Part shown: positions 11,751 to 23,196 of the stretch, piece by piece
Position numbering within the stretch: the stretch's first letter is position 1
Layout: each line of letters opens with the position of its first letter
Source of the DNA: Voacanga thouarsii
Taxonomy: Eukaryota > Streptophyta > Magnoliopsida > Gentianales > Apocynaceae
Assembly (NCBI GenBank): GCA_026120185.1
Contig: JANUWF010001281.1
Span: 1,902,501-1,966,500, forward strand
Direction of reading: 5' to 3'
DNA: 64,000 bases
Notes under the pieces: model-generated
The model's input: the letters and a program-made list of their open reading frames with translations, nothing else
Databases searched by the model: none
What the model was told of the DNA's origin: nothing
Position numbers and translations under genes: made by a program

Positions 11751-11762
11751 AGGGAGAGAGGA
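11751..11762 (+). promoter_or_regulatory. Polypurine tract of element A
   Basis: AGGGAGAGAGGA lies directly against the TG of the 3' LTR, the expected place for the plus-strand primer. Confidence 0.85.
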
Positions 11763-12024
11763 TGTAATACCACATGTTAGACTGCCTTTAGTAAGTAGGG
11801 AAAAGTCATGCATGTCATGATGAGTTATACCGCGTTTGATGATTTGAATTATTTTCATGAAAATATTTATTTGTTGTTGCATGAATTAATTTGCTCTTGA
11901 AGTGGTTGTGGTAGTGGAGGTAGTTGAGTTCTATTTATTGAAGGGGATTTATTAGGAAAATGGGTGGAGTAAGTGAATAAGCATTAAAGGAATTTATTAA
12001 GAGAATATATGCCAAGAATTAAGG

Positions 12025-12079
12025 TGGTTTAGTGGATAGAGCTTGGTGTGTGTTCTTTGGTGGGCTTGAGTTCGAATCC
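12025..12079 (+). promoter_or_regulatory. tRNA-like A box / B box pair in LTR A (3')
   Basis: TGGTTTAGTGG (12025-12035) and AGTTCGAATCC (12069-12079) are kept without change from the 5' LTR copy at 44-nt spacing, although the 24 bases directly after the A box differ at two sites. Confidence 0.55.
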
Positions 12080-12784
12080 AAGCTATCTCAAATTCTTTCC
12101 TTTCTTTTATTTTCCTTCTACCCTAGTTTTCTCTAGCATTGGACGAAATTCTTAAGGTTTTGGAAATCAATTTCTTAAAAATTAGGGGTGTGCTTTATCC
12201 TAAAAATTATTTTATAAATTAGTAAATTAAAATTCTAATTCTAATATCCTAGCATAATCTTTTTTTTTTTTTAAGGCTAAGAGCTGATTTAAATGAGATG
12301 TTGGCCCTTGGATTAAGCAAGGGTTTTGAAATATTAAAAGGGAAAAAGGAAGGGGAAATTCAGTAGTTTCAAAGATTAGGAAACCAGAAATTGTCTTACC
12401 AAATAGCTATTTAAGGGTTGTTTAAAAAGTTCTCAAATTAATGTAGGGAATTAATTAATCTATTCCCTAAATAGATAACCTAATTCCTCTCTAGGGGTTT
12501 CTGGATAACTCCGTCCTAGCAGCCGCCACTTACGTAAAACCCCACCTAAAGCCAACCCTAGAGTAAGGGGGTCGGGATGCATATCATATTATTTTGCATG
12601 AATATATATGTTTTTGAATGATTTTATGTGCTTTGGAATTGTGGATTATAGGTTAAAATGCTTAGTTATACTTATTGAGTAGGAGGGGTAAAATGGTAAT
12701 TTTGCTTGAGGTCAGAATAGGAAGATAGCTTGAGGATTTCATAAGAAGAATATGTGGTTGAGAAAATAGGAACAAGAATTAGTG

Positions 12785-12839
12785 TGGTTTAGTGGTTAGA
12801 GCTTGGTGAATTAATTTCTAAGGTCATGAGTTCAAATCC
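12785..12839 (+). promoter_or_regulatory. tRNA-like A box / B box pair in solo LTR B1
   Basis: TGGTTTAGTGG at 12785-12795 and AGTTCAAATCC at 12829-12839 stand 44 nt apart, about 252 bp into the LTR. Sequence between them is largely different from that in family A, yet the boxes and spacing are kept. Confidence 0.55.
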
Positions 12840-14445
12840 CAACATTTAAGCTTTTGTCATGATTATCTTAACTAAGTTTGAATTTTTGTTTTCTTGCATT
12901 CCATGAAAATAGGAATGTTGTCTTAGAGGAGACATGAAGAGAATGTCCTAATCTTGTCCTCATGTCCTAAAAAGAATTCTAGAGGAATTCTTGTCCTTTT
13001 TATTACCTCTAGCTTGTCCTAACATCTTTATAATTTAAATTCATTAAATCTCTTCTTTTGAACTCCAAAATTCTATGATATTTCTTCGCCTTGAATTTCG
13101 AAAATCAGCTGAGAAGGATAGGGAGTTGGCCGAAAATAGGAGGGGAAATAGGAAGGGGTTCCAAGAGAAATCAAACACCATGAAAGAACCTTCAAAAATT
13201 CACCTTCATATTGTTCATGTTTTAGTGAAGGGAAATCTGGAAAATTTTCCAGAATTTTTGCAGACCATCTCATCGAAAATTCAGCCAGTAAACCTCTTCA
13301 TTTGCTACCAAGAAAATGGTCATTTCATGTGGCTTGAAGGCTGAAAAATCTGTGCAATTTTCGGACTGCACAAACTGTGCAAAACTAGGAAAAAATTCTG
13401 GATATTTTCGCAGCTTTCAACCAAGGAAATGAAGCTGTTTTAGTCCATCTTCAAGCCAGCAAAACTCCTCTATATTTCTCCAGGAAGAAGGCTGGAAAAC
13501 CACCTTGGAAAGACCTTCAAACTCTCTCAAGAATCAGCTGCAAATCGGGTTGGAGGAGTGCAAAAATTCTGCACAGAAATTCTGCACAAACCTTCGAACC
13601 ATTGGACAGCTTGAAACTAGAATTTCCCAGCTTTGCTTCCTTCAAGCCTAGGCCGAAAACCACCCTTCAACTTCTGCAACATTGATCCTTGGTCAGCCAT
13701 GGACTGAACACCATTAACCCCACACTTACCTTGAACTCTTGGACTCCATAACCACACCTCAAAACACTCCTAAGATCACTCTATTCAAACTCTTTTTGAA
13801 CTTCAAAAAAATTCAAGCATTTTACTCCATTAAACCACTCTTGCATTAGGCTAACTAACCAGAATTTCCTCTACCCTCATAGACTGAATTTCGATCAGCC
13901 CTATAGCCTGCACAAGCTCCATTCATTCCATCAAAATCACCTTGTTCAGCCGGCACCATTGAAGAGTAAAGAAACCTTCCTTGATCAAACACCATAGCTA
14001 ACCATCTACCTTAACCAACTCCACAACTTTCTCCATTTGAATTTCAAATAAAATCTGATCAACCTCTCTCCTTCTTGCTGAAAACCGAAACTCCCATTCA
14101 CCCTAGACCATTCGGCCAGCTCTCTACCAGATTTCGTGCAGCTCTCTCTCACACTCTCTCCATTTTCACCAAGAACCCCAAGAACACCAAGAACACACAC
14201 TAAACTTCTTCAAGCCTAACCCTACTCTAAACACCTCCAATCACTCTCAAATACTCCAGATCACTTCTATTTAATCCATAAACTTCATTTCTAGGATTTA
14301 TAACACAAAACCTCGCAAACAAGAATTTTCAAACGGATCAAAATTAGCCTTTTCCCTTGAAGGTCTTAAGAACATCAACAAGGTAAATCAAGAACAACCT
14401 TCTTGTTCATCCTTTTCCATTCAATTCTTAATATACCCTTCTAAT

Positions 14446-14446
<1 letters not shown>

Positions 14447-14488
<42 letters not shown>
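14447..14488 (+). repeat. CT microsatellite in solo LTR B1
   Basis: An uninterrupted CT run of about 42 bp. A longer version lies at the matching place in B2. Confidence 0.95.
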
Positions 14489-14490
<2 letters not shown>

Positions 14491-17405
14491 CGAAATGGTT
14501 GATCAACCATCAACCATGGCTGTTTTTCCCGGTGGATCACTCAAGGCTCTCTATCGCGCGTGGACCTTCTTTTGTCTTCATCAAAGCAATCGACAATCAA
14601 GTATCTATTCTTAAATCCTTTCTTTTTAAATTCTAAAATCGTGTCTCCTAGGTGTTGATAGGAGATTGAGTATATGCATGTGGATTAAGAGGATGGAGTT
14701 AAATATAGGACCCCAAGAGTTCAATAAAATAAAATAAATACATTTGTGATTTATTATTTACTAATAATAAAGCCATTTTTAAATTACCATTTGTTAATGT
14801 TGTTAGACTTAATATTATTTAAAATTCAAACCTTCTTTTATTTATTAATAGCACACAAGAATTATTAGATGAGTCTAAAATTTATTAGCAGCTATTTTAG
14901 AACCCCAAGTTATTTTAACTTATTAAACTTGACTTATTGTATAAAGTTCTTTTTTTTTAGCTAGCCTTAAAGCTTAGAGCGTTAGGGTCGTGATGGTAAT
15001 AGGTTGAACGAGGATTATTTTGTGTAAGTGAGTTTAGCTTGAATGTAACCTTATGTTTTGTGTTTACCCCGGGCGGGGTTAGGTCAACCTTGGAAGACTT
15101 TTGAGTTTGGGCAAGCAAAGAACCAGGTAAGCTCTTGCATGGAATTTTTGTGAAGACCAAAAATTATGTGGCAAGCCAAATGCGATGTGTATGGACATTT
15201 ATTTTGTGAAGGCAATTAAGGACTGTTTTCCCTTTTATTTCCAGACAAACAATCATTTGAAAATTAAACAAGCAGTTTTATACAAAATGCTAAACCCTTT
15301 CTAAAACCCAACTTTGACAAGACTTTTAGAAACCCTTAATTGCTATTTCCAAATAAAGCAGAATATGATCAATTTTTTCCCAAGTGGGACAATCAACGTT
15401 GAGTACTCAATAAGGGTAGACCACCAGGACTAGTCTTTGAAGGGTTAGGGTAAGTCTCTCAGTAGGTGGCCACCTCTGAGGGGTGAGTCCTGCCTGGATA
15501 GGATGCCAGTCCGGTAGGTCATGCCGGTCCAAGCTAGCAAGTTTCAGTCCTGTGGACTGTGTGTTCCGGAGTGGACAACCGGTAAGTTTGGGTATAGAGA
15601 TGGAGGAGTATCTCACCCGGTAGGCCGTACACCTACCCTTTCGTCAGCTTGCACAAAGTGTGGCATTCTAACCGTTATTTAGTCATGGGGCCCAACGTGT
15701 GGTAACCCATGACCACCCATTTGAGTGGTTGTATTTATTGTGCACATGTATGGTTTGAAACTTGAAACGCCACTCTTTATTTTTAACACTTATTTATTGC
15801 TTGCCAGCACTTTTCCTTATGGAACTTTTACAACTTGCATACATGAGTTATTTTACCTGAAACACTCAAAGCACACACGGGCTTACTGAGATTTTTATCT
15901 CACCACCTTTTATGCCATGTTTTCAGGAAGATCCTGCTGTGGAGGTCATTAGCTAGATTGTTGCCTATGCTTTGAAGACTCATGTTATTTCCTTTATGTG
16001 GTGTTTTGAGAGATTGTTGCAAACAATTGATTTTGGATTTGTTCCAGTATTCAACTTTTGGGTTGTAATAAGTTTAATTTTAAAGTCTTTATTTTATTTT
16101 ATTCTACGTGACTTAGTTATAAAAACCCCTTGTCCTCTGGACGGGGCAACATCCCCGGCCCTGATGGGCCTAGGTAGTGGGGTGTTACAACTTAGGGTAA
16201 AAACAACTTACCTAAAACACTCCCAAAACCTAATTAGGATTGGCCAAGAAAACCCTAACCAATTAGGACTTGCTTCCAGCCAAAAGGAAACCAGAATTTC
16301 AGCTCCTTAGAATTTTCATCACTGTTCACACACCTATTCTGCCTAAAATTTCCAGCCACAAAACCTGCATCAAAAACCCCTCCAGCAGTCCAGCAAAAAC
16401 AGCTACACAAACCCTAATCTTTCCTTTCCTAATCTCGTCCAAGAAGCAGCCAGAGAATCAGCATCTTTCCTTCTCCTTTTCCTCCAGATTTTTGGCCACC
16501 TTCAGCCCTAATTCACCCATAAATTCCAGCACAAAATTTGCACAAAAGTTCCCTAGCTATCATGCAGAAAAACAGCTGCACAAAGGCCCATTCTTCCTTT
16601 CCTATTTTCGCTATTATAGGGACCCAAAACCAATCAGATTTTTCTTTCTTTTATGTCCAGAATCTCGGCACCATCAGTTTCTCAAAAATAGCAGTAATCA
16701 ACCCTAATTCCCCTCCTTTATTTTGACAGCCATAGGGAACACCAAAGATGAGCAATTTTCTCTTGTGATCAAGGAATCCTAGCAAGACCAAAACTTCTTC
16801 AAACACCTAAACCCCAAAGCACCTCAGCTTAACCTATCTCCTTCATTAAATAGCCTCAAACAAACCCTAAACACCCTCTTCTGCTCAAAAATGTCAGCCG
16901 CCAACCCTCCTCCACATCTAGGCCAAAACAGCACCAAAACTCCATCAAAGCTGAAAACCAACTCTAAGGTAAGCAACTCATCAACTCTTCATCAACTCCT
17001 CTTCAATTCTTCTCATTTTCTTCTCCTAAATCTCGATCAAAAGGGGCTAATTTACCCTATCTCTAGTGACCTTCGAACAAAGGAAGCCAAAAGGGGAGCA
17101 ATCAACTCTCTCCCTCAAGCGAACCCAAACAAGCACCAAAGGCGCCACCTTTGCTCTTGTTGTGCTGCCTAAGAGATAATTGAGGCTTAATCCCTCTGAA
17201 TTAGATTAGAATGGAATGTATGGAGGGAATAATATGCATGAAGCCAAGCGTGGAAGCATGATTTGATTAGATTGCTGAGTTTAATAGTGCAATATGATGA
17301 ACTAGGCATATATGGCATTAAATATGGATAAATATTGTTATGATGATCTAGATCTCGTGTATGTTGAACATAATGGATTGACAGTGAACAGTGCATGTAT
17401 TCGGG

Positions 17406-18969
17406 TAAAGGTGAAGTCCTAGAGGAGACATGAAGGAGTACCCTAATCCTACTCTTATACCTAACAAAAATTCCTAAGGGAATTCATACCCTTCTTGATC
17501 CTTAGTTTTTCTTACTTCTCAATTTCTTAAGTTGTGCAATTTATTCAAGCTAATTTCATTCTAGAAAAATTCTAGCAAAGTGGTGCAGCTTTGAAGGTTC
17601 AAAATGTCTGAGTGTAAGCCATCTTAGGGACCGAAAATGTGTAGGAGTTGGGGAAGGTTTCCAAGAGAATTAATCTCCATAGTGAACCTTCAAAACTCCA
17701 CTCTAGCTATGTTCATTTCCTTCATGAAGTATACTGGAATTTTTTCCAACTTCTTGTGCATGCAAAGTGTCGAAATTCTCAGCCATTATTCTCTCCCAAA
17801 TGCTGCCAGAAAATGGCCCTCTTAACCAGTTTGAAACCTAAAATTTTCTGGCCAAATTTAGACTGCACAAATGCTATGCAAAACCAGAAAATTTTCTGCG
17901 CAAAATCGCAGCATATGTGAGCTTAAACCAAGCTATTTTCTTCTAGTTTTCTCCCAGCTCCTTAGCCACATTTTTCCTCCATAAAGAAGGTTGGAAACCA
18001 GCCTTGAAAGACCTCTGAATACCCCTTCAAATCCCCTGCAAACTGACTGAACAATGGCAGAAAAATTTGCCCAGAATTTTTCTTCAAACTTGCGAAAATC
18101 ACTGAACAGAAATTCCAACTTGTTCATTCTTCAGCCTTATCCGAAATCTTCATCATTTTTCTGCACAAACTTCTCTTGAACAGCCATGAACTGAACTCCA
18201 TTGTCTTCCCCAACTTTCTGCTCGAAAAAACCAATCATGGCTGCCCTAAAATATCTCCAACAATTACTCCAATCATGCCTTGGTTGAAGACCAAAATTCC
18301 AGCAATCTTAATTTAGTAAACTTCCATAAAATATCCCCTAAACAACCAGACCTTTCCTTCACCATTGTACTCCCTCTTTTCGGCCACCATTAAGCTTCTT
18401 CAACCAGCTTTCATCCAGCAAAAACACTGAGCAATCAGTCGGCCATTACAACTTTCAAAGAGCTCTCCAATGATCAAAGATCTTCTTGCCATATTTAGTT
18501 TCTAAATTTGATTCCCTAAAATATTCTTTTAAGATTTCAACAACCAGCCTTTCTTTTTCCTTTCAAACCAAAAAAATCATCTATCAAAATAATTCAAACA
18601 ATTCGGCCACTGCAATCCTACAGAATTTCAACAGCTTCAAATCAAAATCTCTCCATTCTCTTCAACCTTCAAGCGCACATAGAACACCAAGAACACCTAC
18701 TCACTTCTCTCGCCTAATACTGCTCCAAACCACTTCAATCTTCTTTAAAAAAATTCCAGATTTCATCTACTCACTGCCGTAAATTCATTCATACCACTTT
18801 TAACATCAAACTCCAAAATTCAACTCTCTCTTTTGGATAAAAAATCAGTATTTTTGTGAAGGCTCAAGAACACCTTCAAGGTAAGTTTGTTCAATCAACT
18901 TCATCTTCACTAATCTTCAATCTCTAATGAATGTATATGTGTATAAGCATGCTAATGGACTCTCTTCCT

Positions 18970-19045
<76 letters not shown>

Positions 19046-21423
19046 CTGAATACCCCTCTCTCTTGGCCGAATGATTTCTTCAATAATAGTCATGCTTTCG
19101 TCATCTCTCTTGGATGAATCTAGTCATCTAGGAGTTGAGATCCATTCGAAACTCCTTTAAGGTACTCATCAATCAAGTAAGCCATTTCAACCCTCTTTTT
19201 AAATTCTAGATTCATGTCTCTAGGATGATATTGGTAGGAGATGGACTATGAATAGGATTTGAGCATGTATTGTTGTGATGAGTTGAGATTGAAGCATGAA
19301 TAAATGTGTGTATATGATGTGAGATGGGATTTACGCATGAGTTGATTATCTTGGTTGATTGTATGGTGTTTTAGGGTTTAATGCATGTCTCCATGTTGTA
19401 AGTAGTATTTGTGATCAAGTATGCTAGAGATTATGTCACCTATGGTGAATAGGATTTATATACATGTATGATTGTTAAAGCCATAATTATGTTTATGCTA
19501 GTAGAGGTTGGATCATGCCTTGGTAAATTTAAATCTATGCTTTTATTCATGATTTAGATGATTTGATGAATTGATGTGGAATATATGTTTATAATTGTGG
19601 TTAGCAATAGAAATATGATCATGATCTAGTTGTCCCTAAGTTAATTTTATTTCATCAATAAAATATTTAATATTATAATTTTTGCTAGTAAATTCGAAAA
19701 CCCTAGGAAGGTAGATTTGGATTATTATATATATAATAAGGATATTTTAGACAAATAAATTATAGCTTTTATTTAAAAAATAAAATATATAGATATTATA
19801 TATAATAATAATATCAAATAAAGCCTTTTAAATAAATAATCATAATAAGTAAAAATATTAATTTTGTAAGTCTTATATTCATAAATATCATTAAAATTTA
19901 TTATCTTTCAATTATTATCTTTTAATCAAAACCTGTTAAAATTTATTTATTGTCTTTCGATCAAGACCCATTAAAATTTATTTTCAACTAATTTTAGTTA
20001 TCAATTATTTTCAAACAATTAATTATTAATAAATCATTATTTTACCTAATACCACCTAGGACCCTCCATCAAATAAAATCTAATTTATTTTTAACAAGAT
20101 TTAAACCTTCAACTTATTAGTACCTATTTCTCAAAACACTAATTATTTTAAATATCAAATTAGACTTAGCTTATAAACCTTTTTATTTATTATTTGGCCT
20201 TAAAGCTTGGGACACTAGGATCATGGTAGTAGTGAGTTGAGCTAGTTTTATTTGTGGAAGCGGTTTTTGGCTTGAGTTTGATTATGGTTTATATTTACCC
20301 CAAGCGAGGTTGGGTCAGCTGTTGAAGACCTTTATTTTATCTCAAGCTAAGGATCAAGTAAGCTCCTGCATAAAACCTGATTGATGCAAAATGGTTCTAT
20401 AGCAAGCTAATTGTGGGGTGCGTGGTCACTCATTTCTATAAAGGCAATTGAGGATTATTTCCTTTCTCATTTCAAGTAATCATATTATTTGAAAATCAAT
20501 AAATAGATTTTTTCAAACTCTAAACTTTTCCTAAACCCAGATTTGTCTCAAACTTTGGAAACCCTTAATTGCCGTTTTAAAGTGGAGCTATGTTATTTCC
20601 TTTTCCCCGAGTGGGATAAGTTATGTTGAGTACTCAATAAGGGTGGACTACTAAGACTAGTCTTTGAAGGGTTAGAGTGAGTCTCTCAGTAGGTGGCCAC
20701 CTCTGAGGGGTAAGTCCTTCCCGGATAGGATGACAGTCCAGTAGGTTGTGCCGGTCTAAGCTAGCAGTTTTTCAGTCAAGTGACTGTGTGTTGCCGGAAT
20801 AGACAACCGGTTGTTGTTTAGGTATAGAGAAGGAGGAGTATCTTGCCCGGTAGGCCGATCACCTACTTTTGTCAGTCTACATAAAGTGTGGCATTCTGGC
20901 TGGTTATGGGGCCCAACGCGTGGTAACCCATGACCACTTTTGAGTGGTTGATTTTATTGTATCTGTATGGTTGGAAAAGCCAAAACACCACTCTTGATTT
21001 TGAATATTGTGTATTGCTTGCCAGTATTCCTCTTATAAAGATTTTATACTTTAAATTCACGAACTGTTTTCACTGAACACTCAAAGCACACATGGACTTA
21101 CTGAGGTTTTTATCTCATCACCCTTTTTACTATGATTTCAGGTCGATCCTACTGTGGGGATGAGTAGCTAGATATTGCCTGCCTTGGAAGATTTTTTTGA
21201 TATTTAATTTGTGTAATGCTTTGGGGAGTTAAGAGTGGATAATTTTTATTATGGATTTGATTTTGGAATTCTTGGGTTCATTCTTGGATTGTAATAAATT
21301 TTAAGTTTAAAGTATTATTTTTATACTATTATTTTGGTTGTGTGACCTAGTTATAAAGACCCCTTATCCTTTGGACGGAGTGACATCCCTAGTCCTGTCG
21401 GGCCTAGGTAGTGGGGTGTTACA
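17406..21423 (+). mobile_element. 5'-truncated LTR B2
   Basis: It matches B1 from about 380 bp into that LTR (block TAGAGGAGACATGAAG at both) through to the terminal GTGGGGTGTTACA at 21411-21423. The LTR start, with the tRNA-like boxes, is missing, and so is the adjoining part of LTR A. No target duplication is visible. An insertion followed by deletion or unequal exchange is likely. It shares with B1 the block GAGTACTCAATAAGGGT and the GCCGGTC region. No coding content. Confidence 0.82.
18974..19043 (+). repeat. CT microsatellite in LTR B2
   Basis: About 70 bp of uninterrupted CT, longer than in B1. The B3 copy has no matching run. Confidence 0.95.
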
Positions 21424-22117
21424 AGGCCGGTCCGAATTAACATATTGGTCCATGTGGACATTGTTGATTTGGATTGGACAATCGGAATGTTAGGTGTAGA
21501 GATGGAGGAGTATCTCACCTAATGGGTGAATTCCCCACTGCCCTTTCTTGAAAGAATATATTGGGAAGCTATCATGGTAGTAACCATGATATGGATTGTG
21601 TTACTATATTGTTGAATCATTTGCTAATCCCTATTTATTAAATTATGATTGTGATGAAACAGTGATTGATGGTGAACTATTTTGGATTTATTGAGCAAGG
21701 CTCCTTTGTATGACTGTTATTGATGAAATTGGCTTGCAAACACGATTTTGTGGTTTTGATAAACCTACACACACAAAATGGTTATAATTGACATTTGCAC
21801 ACATGGGACTTATTGAGATGTCAATCTCACACCTTTTATATCATGATTTCAGGGGATTGCTTTCAATGAGCGGGGCAAAGCTAGGGTTGAGCTCCAACTT
21901 ATTTCTCTAGTTGTGTTTTGAATTTTATTTCAAGAGACTCTTGTTAGTTTTGATTTTCCAGACTTATATAAGTTTTGCTTTCGAATGTAATGGAATTATT
22001 CTTTTAATTTTATTTAGCAGTTTTCGTTTTATTTTGTACCTCGTTATAAAAACCCATGGTCTTTTGGACAAGGCGACATCCTGCCCTATCTAGGTACCTA
22101 GGGTGTGGGGTGTTACA

Positions 22118-22122
22118 CCTAA
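22118..22122. repeat. Target-site duplication CCTAA, right copy (element A)
   Basis: It directly follows the CA end of the 3' LTR and matches 719-723. Confidence 0.9.
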
Positions 22123-23172
22123 ACCTCTTTCTCTAACATTTCTTTAGACACACAAATATTTTTGTCAACATAGAAGTGCACATGGTTTCTAAAGAATGCA
22201 TCAAGCTTGAAATCACCTTTTAACCCTTCAAAAGAATGTTCATAATTAAAACTCCCCTTTAAACTTAGTCTTTGAGTTCTTAAAGATGAGATCAAGAAAT
22301 CCTTATTTTTTTTAATATATCTACAAATACCAAGTTACCTCCCTTTAAATGGGGTGAAGGGTAGAATTCGTCAACATCCTCAAAGGATTTCTTAGAATGA
22401 ACGATAAATCCAACTTCTTGAGGCATGTTAAACTCCATACATCATCATTAGGACCATTATTCTCCAAAAAGTGAGACGAACCTAAAAAATCAAGTGTGGG
22501 GGAATTGAATACCTCCCTTTCCACATTGGACAATTAGTCCTCATATCCTCTCTCCTTTTCTTGGAGATTCTCTTGTTCAAGCAAATGGGCCTTTATGGCA
22601 TCTTCAACCAACTTGGCTAGTTGTGTTCTGTGATAGCTCAATCGTTGGGATATTGCTTTATGCCACTTTATGGGGGAATTTGAATTGGCGACAAAAGAAT
22701 GCATTGAGGCTTCAAGTGATGTCTCACCAAAAGCATCGATCCGAGATTGCAACTGTGCTAAATTCTCATCATTGCAGCTCCTTTAATCGTGTGCCCAAAA
22801 GTAGTTATCCATGATGATGTTAATCTCACGCACAAAGAAAAAAAAATCAAATCGAAAATAAAAATAATAAACAATAATAATAATAAAGAAAGAAAAGAAA
22901 AGAAAAGTTAAAAAAATAATAAAAAAAAAGCAGAACACACGCATTCCCAAACTACTTAAATACAAAAGTTAGTGGTATTTACAGTATAACAGGAAGTATG
23001 TTAGTCAATTAAACAGAGTTCGAGTTAGTAAGTTAGATTACAAAGATACATAATACAACAAATGGCACCATTTTGTAAAGAGAAGAATTGTACAAATTTA
23101 CATATTGACATATGCACATATTTACATATTCATATGGTTAAATCAATAAAATCCAAGCTTTCATGATATTGT
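22123..23172 (-). mobile_element. 5' internal region of element D, with a short unidentified ORF
   Basis: Read on the minus strand this follows the D primer site. It is AT-rich leader with A/T runs near 22830-22930, then a 72-codon frame at 22752-22534 (starts MQSRIDAFGETSLEASMHSF; Gln/Glu/Lys-rich end), followed by TAA and a degraded continuation. I do not recognise it. Its place suggests the remains of a gag N-terminus, which is inference. No RT or integrase of D is in the window; they would lie left of position 1. Confidence 0.55.
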
Positions 23173-23190
23173 TCCCCGGCAACAGCGCCA
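23173..23190 (-). promoter_or_regulatory. Primer binding site of element D (tRNA-Asp type)
   Basis: On the minus strand TGGCGCTGTTGCCGGGGA matches the complement of the plant tRNA-Asp 3' end (TGGCGCCGTTGCCGGGGA) except for one base. It lies six bases from the LTR end. This primer site is known from Athila/Tat-group gypsy elements. Confidence 0.85.
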
Positions 23191-23196
23191 AAAACT

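Larger units (their letters stand above)
12533..16189 (+). mobile_element. Solo LTR B1 of a related chromovirus family
   Basis: The element starts CGTAAAACCCCACC (TG decayed to CG) and ends AGTGGGGTGTTACA. It is flanked on both sides by ACTTA (12528-12532 and 16190-16194), and LTR A resumes directly. There is no internal region, so this is a solo LTR left by recombination between two LTRs. Its 3657 bp compare with 3296 bp for the same LTR in B3 (42116-45411), which attaches to chromovirus genes and so identifies the family. It holds a CT microsatellite and a tRNA-like box pair. No coding content. Confidence 0.93.
724..22117 (+). mobile_element. Ty3/gypsy chromovirus A (Tekay/Del-like), complete but nested and degenerate
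   Basis: The element has a 5' LTR (724-6193), a tRNA-iMet-type primer site, a leader ORF, gag, protease, RT, RNase H, integrase, a chromodomain-like tail, a polypurine tract and a 3' LTR (11763-22117). It is flanked by CCTAA duplications. The order RT-RNase H-integrase plus a C-terminal chromodomain marks a Ty3/gypsy chromovirus. The multi-kilobase LTRs suggest the Tekay/Del clade; the clade is inference. Stops and frameshifts run through the coding region, so it cannot make its own proteins. Both LTRs are enlarged by later insertions. The element lies inside element D. Confidence 0.92.
11763..22117 (+). repeat. 3' LTR of element A, interrupted by two B-family LTRs
   Basis: It opens TGTAATACCACATGTTAGAC and ends GGGTGTGGGGTGTTACA, like the 5' LTR. 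Segments 11763-12532, 16190-17405 and 21424-22117 align with 5' LTR positions of about 724-1494, 1490-2677 and 5497-6193. Between them sit solo LTR B1 and truncated LTR B2. The part matching about 4704-5497 of the 5' LTR is missing at the B2 junction. The ORF at 16270-16707 is LTR sequence, not a gene. Confidence 0.9.
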
